DNA of 64,000 nt from an uncultured Lachnospiraceae bacterium (GTDB taxonomy: Bacteria > Bacillota > Clostridia > Lachnospirales > Lachnospiraceae). Where the stretch lies: contig CANQDT010000008.1 in the NCBI GenBank assembly GCA_947593735.1, forward strand, positions 1-64,000, written 5' to 3'. Of the stretch, positions 39,458-50,000 are shown piece by piece. The translations under genes and the position numbers were made by a program. The notes under the pieces are model-generated. The model saw only the letters and a list, made by a program, of their open reading frames with translations. It did no database searches and was not told the origin of the DNA. The stretch's first letter is position 1, and the number at the start of each line of letters is the position of its first letter.

Positions 39458-42400
39458 ATGAAAACAACGAAAAAACGGGCATACAGCTTTATGATTCTTT
39501 TGTCCATGTTGGCGGGGTGTCTTGCCATGCCGGCGGGCGGGATCGACGCGCGGGCAGGAGAGATCGCGTACGACGGGAGCATTACGCCGGTCACGACCAG
39601 CGGCACGCCGGGGTATACGGCTTCGGGCTTTACGTCCGCCGCGACCGATTACAGCAAGTCGTTTGACGGTACGTATAAAACTATTTTTGACGGCGAGAAA
39701 GCAGCCGGATACGCGATCGCGGATTTCGGGCGCGCGTTTGCGATGAGCAGCGTGAAAGTATATCCGAGGGTTGACAGCAATGTCGCGAACATGAACCGCG
39801 TCAACGGTCTTACATTCTACGGATCCACAGATGGATCAGAATATACCAAGATCGTGACGCTGACGTTTGACGAGGCGAATCAGGGCAAAGAAGGATATTA
39901 TTACAGGAAAGCCTATGAGTCCGCCGACGTTACCGCGTTCAACGACGACATTTATTTCAATGATAAAAATAACTGGATCACGATCCCGCTGAGCGGGACA
40001 TATCGGTATATGAAATTTGACAATGCGGATAATCCGCTGAACCTGTCTGAAGTCGTATATTATACGTCGGAAGAGCCGGATACCCCGGCGCCGCCGCCGG
40101 TCACGGACGACGGACCGACCGATAACCTGCTGAAGAAGCTGGGTACGCACTGTATCTCCTTTTACCGGATGAATGACGCGAACGCCGAAGGGCTGGTTGA
40201 CGGCGACAGCAATACGATGGGAGCGGCGGTTTCCAGGGCGGCGTCCTTTGGTTCGGAGCCGTATGTGGACGGGATCCTGGTAGATTCCGGCAAGCATAAA
40301 ACGTTTCGTTTGTCGCAGATGGCATTTACCGGTGAAAATATCGAATATACCGTATTCGCGTCCAATTCGCCGTTCGATTTCAAACGGATGACGGAGTCGG
40401 GACAGGATCTGTCCAAAAATTCTTTCGCGGGATTCAAAGCGCTGTTCCCGGACGCCGTGGAGCTGCAGCCCGTCACGAAAGAACTGACGGTTGATATCGC
40501 GGATACGGAGTATTACCGTTATCTGTTTGTCGCGGTCACGACATGGGCGCAGAGAGTGACGATCAACGACCTGATCATCCGGGGCGAGATTCAGACAGAT
40601 GGAGAAGAATACAGCGACTATGAGCTGATCGTTTCGGATCAGAAAGGCGTCGATATCCAGGATAATATGTACGGTCTGTTCTTTGAGGATTTAAGCTATG
40701 GAGCCGACGGCGGGCTTTACGCGGAAATGATCGAAAACCGCTCGTTTGAGAGCCGGAAGTGGATCGGCGGGGATGAAAAGGTGACTCCCGATTATGGCTA
40801 TGGATGGAGCGGCAGCGGGACGATGGAGTACCGGGATGAAACCCCGATGAATGAGAACAATACCCATTATCTCCATTATACCGCGGCGGACGAAGACGCC
40901 GGCTTTGTCAACCAGGCGTATGAGGGCGTTTATATGGAAGCCGGCAAGACGTACCATGTTTCCGCGTGGATGAAATCGGACTCCTACGACAAAGAAGTAA
41001 CGGTATCGGTCAGCAAGGACGGAACCGTATATGCGAGCGGGGTTCTTGCGGAACAGCTGAACGATACATGGACGAAGTACTCTGTCACGCTGACGCCGAC
41101 GCAGACCGTACGGTATGGCGACTTTACGGTTTCAATGGAACAGGGCGAAGCGGATTTTGATATGATCTCATGTATCCCGGACGACGCGGTACTCGGCGTG
41201 TTCCGGAAGGATCTGGCGGAGAAGCTCAAAGCGCTCCATCCCGGATTTATGAGATTCCCGGGAGGGTGCGTGATTGAAGGCGGAAGCATTGACAATACTT
41301 ACCGCTGGAAAGACGGCATCGGTCCGGTGGAAGAGAGGAAGCAGAACTGGAATGTCTGGGCAAACCATGTCAGGGATCAATATCAGAATTATAATCAGAC
41401 ATACGGGATCGGTTATTATGAATATTTCCTGCTCTGCGAATATTTAAACTGCGACCCGCTTCCGGTTATGAACGCCGGGATGGCGTGCCAGTACGCGAGC
41501 GGAGCGGTTGTCCCGCTGTATCAGGAGGACGGGAGCTATACGGATGAGTTTATGGAATACGTGCAGGACGTCCTGGATCTGATCGATTTCGCGAACGGGA
41601 CCGACCCGTCCAACGAATGGGTACAGAAACGGATATCAATGGGGAGAGAGGAACCGTTTCATTTAAAATATATCGCGATCGGAAATGAACAGTGGAATAC
41701 CAGTTCCAATAACTGGTACGAACGATATGAAGCGTTTGAAAAGTTTATCCATGCTTCTCACCCGGAGATCCAGCTGATCAGTTCGGCGGGACCAGGCGTA
41801 AATTCCGGCGTCTATACGTCGGCGTGGAAATGGATCCATGAAAAAGCCGCGGAGAATCCTTCCTTCGCGCATGCCGTGGACGAACATTATTACAACACGC
41901 CGGACTGGTTTTATGGGAATGATAATTTTTATGACAGCTACGACCGGAGCGTAAAAGTATTCGCGGGAGAATATGCGTCGAGGGCGAACGGGGATAACAA
42001 GCCGAACAATCCGACGGCGAACAACCTGAACACAGCGTTGTCGGAGGCGGCGTTTATGACCGGCCTGGAACGGAATGCCGACGTCGTATATCTCGCGTCC
42101 TACGCGCCTCTGTTCGCGAGATACGGGTATTCCCAGTGGTCGCCGAACATGATCTGGTTCAACGATATGGAAAGCTACGCGACGACCGATTATTATGTGC
42201 AATATCTGTATTCCAACAACAACGGCGATTATACGCTGCAAAATGAAATGAACGTCGAATCGGACTACCGGATTTATCAGACGACCTGCTTTGATGAGGA
42301 GACAGGGGATATTATCATTAAATTGGTCAACCGGTACAAGAAAGAAATGCCGATCGACATATCCCTGCCATACGAGGTACGGGAAGCGGAAGAGATCACG

Positions 42401-42742
42401 CTTTCGTCCGATACGCTTTCCGCCACCAACACCTTTGGAAATGAAGTGGTTGCCCCGGTGTCGAAAGAGATTTCCGTGGCGAAGGATTTTACCTACAATA
42501 TCCAGCCGTATACCTTTGCGGTGCTGCGGATCCATACGGATCAGGCGTCCATCGAGCTTCCGGAAGGCGATGTGAATGGCGACCGGGAAGTCACCAGCGC
42601 CGACGCGCTGCTGGCGGTAAAAGCGGCAAACGGTTCCATTCAACTGACAGAAAATGAGAAACAGCGCGCGGACCGGAATGGCGATCAGAAGATCACGCTT
42701 GCGGACGCGATCCTGATCCTGAAATTGGCGCTTCAACCATAG
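39458..42742 (+). CDS. secreted GH51 alpha-L-arabinofuranosidase with dockerin
   Basis: GH51 enzymes release L-arabinofuranose from arabinan, arabinoxylan and arabinogalactan side chains. Order: signal peptide (1-31); an F5/8-like beta-sandwich (about 35-205) and a second beta domain (about 225-385); a GH51 N-terminal/CBM4-9-like section (about 390-590, with GLFFEDLSYGADGGLYAEMI); the TIM barrel with acid/base Glu744 (AIGNEQW) and nucleophile Glu838 (FAGEYAS); a C-terminal beta domain; and a dockerin-like module (about 1037-1094) with two Ca-binding repeats (DVNGDREVTSADALLAVKAA, DRNGDQKITLADAILILKLA). The start follows AAAGGAGGACGAA. Extracellular action, bound to a cohesin or to another partner. 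Confidence 0.88.
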   Translation: MKTTKKRAYSFMILLSMLAGCLAMPAGGIDARAGEIAYDGSITPVTTSGTPGYTASGFTSAATDYSKSFDGTYKTIFDGEKAAGYAIADFGRAFAMSSVKVYPRVDSNVANMNRVNGLTFYGSTDGSEYTKIVTLTFDEANQGKEGYYYRKAYESADVTAFNDDIYFNDKNNWITIPLSGTYRYMKFDNADNPLNLSEVVYYTSEEPDTPAPPPVTDDGPTDNLLKKLGTHCISFYRMNDANAEGLVDGDSNTMGAAVSRAASFGSEPYVDGILVDSGKHKTFRLSQMAFTGENIEYTVFASNSPFDFKRMTESGQDLSKNSFAGFKALFPDAVELQPVTKELTVDIADTEYYRYLFVAVTTWAQRVTINDLIIRGEIQTDGEEYSDYELIVSDQKGVDIQDNMYGLFFEDLSYGADGGLYAEMIENRSFESRKWIGGDEKVTPDYGYGWSGSGTMEYRDETPMNENNTHYLHYTAADEDAGFVNQAYEGVYMEAGKTYHVSAWMKSDSYDKEVTVSVSKDGTVYASGVLAEQLNDTWTKYSVTLTPTQTVRYGDFTVSMEQGEADFDMISCIPDDAVLGVFRKDLAEKLKALHPGFMRFPGGCVIEGGSIDNTYRWKDGIGPVEERKQNWNVWANHVRDQYQNYNQTYGIGYYEYFLLCEYLNCDPLPVMNAGMACQYASGAVVPLYQEDGSYTDEFMEYVQDVLDLIDFANGTDPSNEWVQKRISMGREEPFHLKYIAIGNEQWNTSSNNWYERYEAFEKFIHASHPEIQLISSAGPGVNSGVYTSAWKWIHEKAAENPSFAHAVDEHYYNTPDWFYGNDNFYDSYDRSVKVFAGEYASRANGDNKPNNPTANNLNTALSEAAFMTGLERNADVVYLASYAPLFARYGYSQWSPNMIWFNDMESYATTDYYVQYLYSNNNGDYTLQNEMNVESDYRIYQTTCFDEETGDIIIKLVNRYKKEMPIDISLPYEVREAEEITLSSDTLSATNTFGNEVVAPVSKEISVAKDFTYNIQPYTFAVLRIHTDQASIELPEGDVNGDREVTSADALLAVKAANGSIQLTENEKQRADRNGDQKITLADAILILKLALQP

Positions 42743-42793
42743 CAGGCGCGGCAGGGGAAAACGCGTGCGCGGAAAAACCGAATCTGTAACGGG

Positions 42794-42838
42794 ACGGGTC
42801 CGGCAATTTCCATCCAGAAATTGCCGGATCCGTTTTTT
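42794..42838 (+). terminator. strong rho-independent terminator
   Basis: ACGGGTCCGGCAATTTC (42794-42810) pairs with GAAATTGCCGGATCCGT (42817-42833), with a six-base loop and a T-run to 42838. It ends the GH51 transcript. The rest of the 290-base gap to 43033 contains TATAAT at 42938-42943 without a convincing -35. Confidence 0.9.
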
Positions 42839-43032
42839 GCGCTGTTTTCTGCCATATGATTCCGGAAAACAGGAAAACATATTTATTTCTCCATGTTTTA
42901 GGTTAAATTGTCTATATAAATGAGCTTGGTTTTCCTGTATAATAGACGAAGGCAGAGTATAGACCGGGCAGCGCGATCCATGCGGGAGACCGGGAAATTA
43001 AGAAGCCAAAGAAAGATAAAGGGAGAGGAAAA

Positions 43033-43944
43033 ATGAAAAATGGAACAATCTGGTGTGACGACCAGGGAAACACGATCCAGGCACACGGAGGCATGATACT
43101 GAGACACGAAGGTGTATGGTACTGGTATGGAGAACACAAGGACGCTCCGGTGAGCATACAAAACGGGATGGAACATTTGAATTTTGTCGGCATATCCTGT
43201 TACAGCTCCACGGATCTGATGAACTGGCATCATGAGGGATTGTGCCTTACGGCGTCGGAAGACCCGGCGAACGACCTGTATCTGGATAAGATCGGGGAGC
43301 GGCCGAAGGTTCTGTACAACAAAAAAAATAATAACTTTGTGATGTGGTGGCACGTGGACAGGAGGGATTATGAGTACGCGAAGCAGGGTGTCGCGATTGC
43401 CGAGCGACCGGAAGGTCCGTTCCGGTATGTGGAGACCATCCATCCTCTGCGCGCGGATTCCCGCGATATGACGCTGTTTCAGGATGTGGATGGAAAAGCG
43501 TACGCGATTTTCAGTTCCGACTGGAACAAAACGCTCCGGATCGGGGAATTAAACGATGACTTTACCGGCTACACCGGCAGATACAAGGACGTGATGCAGG
43601 GACAGAGCAGGGAAGCCCCCGCGCTCTTTTACCGGGATGGACTGTATTACATGATCACCTCCGGATGTACCGGCTGGCGGCCCAATTCCGCGCTGTACGC
43701 GGTAGCGGAAGATCTGATGGGAGAATGGCGGCTGATCGACAATCCGTGTATGGGACCGGATTACCGGAATACATTTCATGGGCAGAGCACATATGTCTTC
43801 GCCGTCGGGGAACAGCTTTATCTGATGCTGGACCACTGGAAACCGGGCGCCCACGAGCTGAAATCATCCGGATACAGCTTTTTGCCGATCACGGTCCGCG
43901 GGGATTATATGGAGATCCCATGGCAGGATGAGTTTGTTCTTTAA
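43033..43944 (+). CDS. cytosolic GH43 subfamily 24-like exo-beta-1,3-galactanase
   Basis: A 303-residue five-bladed propeller protein without signal peptide: MILRHEGVWYWYGEHKDAPV, CYSSTDLMNWHHEGLCL, ERPKVLYNKKNNNFVMWWH, SRDMTLFQDVDGKAYAIFSS, then REAPALFYRDGLYYMITSGC and TGWRPN. These are signatures of GH43_24, the exo-beta-1,3-galactanase type, which does not keep the usual GH43 general base. It would cleave galactose from beta-1,3-galactan oligomers taken up by the cell. It matches, in single-domain form, the C-terminal catalytic module of the protein at 52065. ATG 43033 after AGGGAGAGGAAAA. Confidence 0.75.
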   Translation: MKNGTIWCDDQGNTIQAHGGMILRHEGVWYWYGEHKDAPVSIQNGMEHLNFVGISCYSSTDLMNWHHEGLCLTASEDPANDLYLDKIGERPKVLYNKKNNNFVMWWHVDRRDYEYAKQGVAIAERPEGPFRYVETIHPLRADSRDMTLFQDVDGKAYAIFSSDWNKTLRIGELNDDFTGYTGRYKDVMQGQSREAPALFYRDGLYYMITSGCTGWRPNSALYAVAEDLMGEWRLIDNPCMGPDYRNTFHGQSTYVFAVGEQLYLMLDHWKPGAHELKSSGYSFLPITVRGDYMEIPWQDEFVL

Positions 43945-44021
43945 AAAGGATTGCCGCCGCGCGGCGCGCGGGGCGGTCCGTTGATATAAGAAAAAAGAAG
44001 AAAAAGAAAAGAGGGAAGGAC

Positions 44022-47000
44022 ATGAAAAAACGATGGTTTGGAAAAAAGGTGGTTTCCGTTATCCTGTCCGCCGCGCTTGCGACAGGCGGATGGATGATGC
44101 CGGTCAGCGCCGGTGCGGCGGAGCTCACGGACGGGCTTTTGCTGCATTATGATTTTTCGGCGGATTCGGTCGAAGGAACGACCGTTACCGATTTGAGCGG
44201 CAATGATCGGAATGGTACGATCTATGGCGCCGCCGTTCAGGAAGGGATCCTCAAATTAGCCGGTTCGGCGGATTATGTCGAGATGCCTGCCGTGGACTGG
44301 AGCGGATACGACGCGATCACCATTTCCATGGATCTGAAACCGGAGCAGGAATACAGCAATCTGTTCGCGTACAATTTCGGGCGCAACGACGTTGCGGCTG
44401 CGAACGCGCAGAGCGGTTATATGTTCCTGAATCCGTCCAGACCGAACGAGCGCACAGCCCGATTTGCCCTGACACAGACAAACTATGAGCAGGAAACAGA
44501 GGTTCAGGCGTCCAGATCGGTGCCGATCAATACGTGGAACCATTGTGTGGTCACAGTGGAGGGAAACACGGCGAAGATCTATCTGGATGGAAAACCGGAC
44601 GGGACAGCGCAGCTGACAATGAAGCCATCTGACCTTGGAAAGACGGAGTACAACTGGATCGCCAAGTCGCCCTATTCCGGCGACCCCAATTTTAAAGGGG
44701 AAGTGTCTGATTTCCGGATTTATGACAGGGCGCTGACAGAATCGGAAGTCTCCGAGTTGTATGAGTATGTCAGCAATGAAAGGAAAAAAGCAACAATGGG
44801 AAGCGATTTCCGGGATGATGTGGACAGCATATTCATTCCAAATGAAAATGACATCCGCGGGAATATTACGCTGCCGTCCGAATGTGCGAACGGTTCGACC
44901 GTTACCTGGACGTCGTCGGATGAGTCTGTGATCAGCACGAAAGAGACCGACGTCACATCAGAGACGGCAAAGAAATATGATGCGTATGACAAAGTGCCCG
45001 CCGGCGTCGTTACCAGGCAGGCGGAGGACAAGCAGGTCCATCTGACTGCCCAGATTACGGACGCTTCGGGAGAAAATACGGTCAAGAAAGAATTTGACGT
45101 TACCGTGAAAGCGGCGGTTGATCCGAAAACGGACGCAGATTATGCCGGGTATTTATACGCCTATTTCCGCGGGGACGCCGATACGACGCATTATCAGCAG
45201 ACGTATTTCGCGATCAGCCGGGACGGCTTGAACTGGAAGGATCTGAACGCGGGGGAACCGGTCCTTACTTCTTCCATGGGAACCAGGGGACTGCGCGACC
45301 ACTTCCTGATCCGCTCTCCGGAGGGCGACCGGTTCTTCCTGATCGCGACGGATCTGAATGTCGGAGTGTCGGGCGGAAGCTGGACCAAATACGCGCAGCA
45401 GGGAAGCAAGTCGATCATGGTATGGGAATCGGAGGATCTGGTTCACTGGTCGGATCAGAGAATGGTGCAGGTTGTGAATAACGATATGGGCTGCGCCTGG
45501 GCTCCGGAAGCCATGTATGATGAAAATACAGGAGAATACGTCGTTTACCTGAGCGTGGATACGACGGCGATCTCCGGTGTCAAAGATAAAAAAGTGATCT
45601 ACTATGTAAAGACCAGGGATTTCTGGCACTTTACAGAACCGCAGATCTTCATCGGCAATAACGACAGCTCCGACGCGACCAGTTATCTGGATACGACGAT
45701 GCTGAAAGCCGGCGACAGCTATTACCGGATCACGAAACGGGAAAATGTAAGCCCGACCTGGGTATTTATGGAAAAGAGCGACGCGATCCTCGGCGACTAT
45801 ACGGAGATCAGCAGCAACATCGGTTCCTCCACGGCGAAGGGTGAGAGAGATTTTGAGGGTGTAGAGGGACCGGCGATCTTCAAGTTTAACAATGAAGACA
45901 AATGGTGCCTGATGCTCGACGGTTACAATGGCGCCAATTCAGGCGTGGGCTGGTTCCCGTCTACGATCACCGATCTGGACGGCGGACAGTTTACAAGGCT
46001 GACGGAAGGATTCCAGATGCCGTCCGGACCGAAGCATGGCGTGATGATACCGGTTACGGAGACAGAATATCAGGGTCTGATGAAAGAGTGGTCGAGCGAG
46101 GCAGACTTAACGCCCGGTACCGCGCCGGAGGAGCAGGATATCTACGGATATGTGAAAGCATACAGCTCCGGGACAAATGAGACGGACGGATCCGTGCATC
46201 TGGCGATCCGGGAGAAAGGACAGGAAGAATGGACGGCGTTAAATTCGGATTCCGGTATCCTTTTCCCGAGGCTTGACGATACGGTCGCGCAGCACTCCCT
46301 GTATTTCACGGACGTTACGCTTGCAAGGCTGGAAGACAACAGCTTCGCCGTAATGGCGCAGACGAATAAGGACAACGGATTGTCTTACTATTATCTGACG
46401 GACGACCTGGTTACCTACGCGGACCAGAAAATAGCGACGACAGAGAGCCTTGCGGTATTGAGCGGTACGCAGGAGATCCCTCTGACGGAGGAAGAATACA
46501 AAGCGCTCCAGGCGAAATATGGGACCGTCGTCAACGACGGCGTGGAGCCGGTCGGCGATGTGACCATCCAGGCGGGACAGATCGATCAGCTGCCGAAAAC
46601 GGTGACCGAGCATTACAGCGACGGTTCGACGGCGGAGTTCCCGGTCGAGTGGGACAGCGCTACCTATAATGAATATTCGGCAGGCACTTATACGGTGACC
46701 GGTACGGTAAAACAGACCCGTTACAGCAATCCGCTGATCGAGGAACGGGCGGATCCGTATATCGTGCTGGGCGACGACGGCTATTATTATTTCACGGCGT
46801 CGTATCCGGCTTACGGCAATGTCAATAACGGATATGACCGCGTGGCGCTGCGGCGTGCCAAAACGATCGAAGATCTGAAAGACGCGGAGGAAGTGACGAT
46901 CTGGGGACCGGGACGTTCCGATTACTCGGTGCTTGGGAAGACGCCGAAGCACGTCTGGGCGCCGGAGATGCATTTTGTGGACGGACAGTGGTATATTTAT

Positions 47001-50000
47001 TTCGCGTCCGGATATCAGGGCGGAGAATGGAATATCCGGCCTCAGGTACTCCAGTGCGCGAAAGGCGCCAATCCGATGGAGCCGGACAGCTGGACGTTCC
47101 TTGGGCAGATGAAGGGAAATCTTTATGAGAGTATGTCCCTGGATATGACGGAGTTTGAGCACAACGGAAAAGAGTATGTGGTGTGGGCGCACCTCAATAC
47201 TCCGGAGGAAAAGGATTCTTCCTTATATATCGCGGAATTGGAAAATCCGTGGACGATCAAGGGAGATCCGGTCCTGATCACGCGGCCGGAATTTGGATGG
47301 GAACGCGCCGGGGCGAAAAAAGAGAACGCTGCCGGGACGCATGTGAATGAAGGCCCGACGATATTAAAGAAAGACGGGAAGATCTTCCTCGCCTATTCGG
47401 CGGCGGATACGGCGGATACCTATTGCATCGGTCTTTTGACGGCGGATGAGGACGCCGACCTGTTAAATAAGAAATCCTGGAAGAAGAACCAGTATCCGCT
47501 CCTGTGCACGGCGGACGTGCCGGGAGAGATCGGTCCCGGGCATAATTCATTCACTGTGGATGAAAATGGAAACGCCATCTTTGTTTACCACGCGCGGCCG
47601 ATCAGCCATGCGAGCCAGCAGTGCGGTCATTACAATTCCAACGGATTGTACGACCCGTGCCGCCATGCCCGCGTAAAACGGGTGCATTGGGCGGCGGACG
47701 GTACGCCGATCCTGAAGATGGTCTATGACGACGAATTAAAAGAAGACTATAAGACTGTGACAATGACCCTGAAAGTAGAAGGAGAATTTGACGAGGATCA
47801 GGCGATGGCGAAAGCGGTGGAAGAACTGACCGTTCCTTATGTGCTCGCGCAGGGAGCGGAGCTTCCGCAGTCATGGCCGGGAGGGATCCGTCTGTCCTGG
47901 ACCGCGGATCAGGAGCAGGTTCTGGATGGAACGGTTGTTGCCGGAACCGGGAGCAAACCGATCAGCGCGACGCTGACGGCAGAGCTGTCCGGTCCGACGC
48001 GGACCGAGCAAAAGGAATTTCAGGTCGTCGTGCTTCCGGGCGCGGTGAGCGAAGTGCTCAGTTACACGAGAAGCGGGTCCAACGCGGTGACCGACAGTAT
48101 GCATCTGGGCTTGAAAACAAAGGGCGACACAACATTCCAGGCGCTGAATTATAATGAAGGCGTATTGTTCGCGTCTGCCGATTATGAAGAAAATACATAC
48201 AACGGCGTGACAAAGGCGATGAACAGCCCGTATCTGTTCCGGATAACGGACGGCAGTTTCGGCGTCGTTGCCGCTCCGCTCACCATCGTGGCGGCAAGGG
48301 GAACAAGCGCGTTCGATACAAACCGGAACGGAACCGTGCAGTTCTATCATGGCACGGATCTGCTGAGCTGGGAGAAACAGCAGTATATCGAACTGGATCC
48401 GCAGGGGAAACGGGTATGCAATCCTTATGTTACGTTTGACCCGTTCCGGAAAGTCTATCAGATCTTCTGGAAAGACCCCGACGGGAACGCTTATGTGAAT
48501 GAGACGGCGGATTTTGAAGAAATTGGGGAGCCGAAGCAGACGGACGCGTATGAACTGGAACGCGTATCCTGCGCGATCCCGGACGCGAGAACCGTCAATG
48601 TGATCTCCGTGACGGAGGAGGAAGCGAAACGGCTGAAGGATAAGCTGCTTCCTCTGGAAAATACCGGGATTGAAACGCCGAAGCCGATCGAAATGCAGAG
48701 AAATTCAACGATCCGGTTCGACGATCTGCCGGATGTAAAGGCGACATACAGCGACGGCTCCACCGCCAATCTGAATGTAGAGTGGAGCAGGGAAGATTTC
48801 AACGCGATCAATTTCAAACGCGCGGGCGAATATGTGATCAACGGAACGGTAACGCCGAAGAAATATGCGAAGACATTTCTCGCGGACCGCGCGGATCCAT
48901 GCGTCCTCAAAGATGGCGATACCTATTATTTCATCGCGACGACAGACGACGGCGGCCAGCATGTTATCTACCTGCGCAGGTCGGATACGCTGGAAGGGCT
49001 CGCGAAAGCGGAGGACCATACGCTTGTCTCCAGCAGCGGTCTGTTATGGGCGCCGGAGATCCATTCGATCAACGGCACGCTCAATATCTTCTATGCGACC
49101 GGCGGGGCATGGAACCAGGTACAGTCCCATGTGATCACGCTGAAAGAGGGAGAGGATCCCACGCAGGCATCGTCCTGGACGCAGGCGGCGCGCATCCGGA
49201 GACCAGATGGAGATTATCTGTATACCAGAGGGATCACGCTGGATATGACCTATATCACGCTCGGCGATAAATCCTATTATGTCTGGGCGCAGCGCCAGAT
49301 CGGCGGAGTCGGCGGCGCTCCCGGGACAGGAAGCTCCGACCTGTATATTGCGCAGGTGGATCCGGACGATCTGACCCAGGTGGTTACAGAGCCGAAGCTC
49401 CTGACGAATGTGGAATATGGATGGGACCGGTTAAATACAGAGGTTGACGAGGGACCGTTCGCGGTAAAACACGACGGAAAACTGTATCTGACATTCTCCG
49501 GTTCCGCGACCGACAGTACATATTGCATTGGAATGATGAGTATTCCGACCGACGCGGATCCGCTTGTCATTGACAACTGGAAAAAGACCGGATATCCGAT
49601 CCTGACGGCGGCGGTTTCCGAACCCGGCCCCGGCCATAACTCGTTTACGGTTGATGAAAAAGGGAACAATGTGCTTGTCTTCCACTATGGAACAGGTGGA
49701 TCCCACCGGACGACGTCCCTCCGGACCGTCCACTGGGCGGCGGACGGATCGCCGATCCTCTCGATGCTTCCGGAAGATGAGGTTGCCGAGAAGTACAAAG
49801 AGGTTCAGCTGACCGTAAAAGTAGTAAATAAAGAGGGAGAAGATCATACATTTGACGCTCCGAAGATCGAACCAGCAGATTCGTTCGGGACAGCGAACGG
49901 GCAGTGGGAGCAGCAGTCTCCGTACGGCAACGCGCTGGACGGCGAGATCGATACTTATTTTGACGGACAGAAGGGCGGATATGTCGGAATCGACGCAAAT

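Noticed and set aside
41663-42880. 405-codon minus-strand open frame
   Set aside because: Antisense to the GH51 catalytic and dockerin regions, Arg-rich product with no family pattern and no ribosome site. The GC-rich codon use of the sense gene explains it. The same holds for long antisense frames at 54327-55739, 46239-47192, 51870-52967 and 55878-56633.
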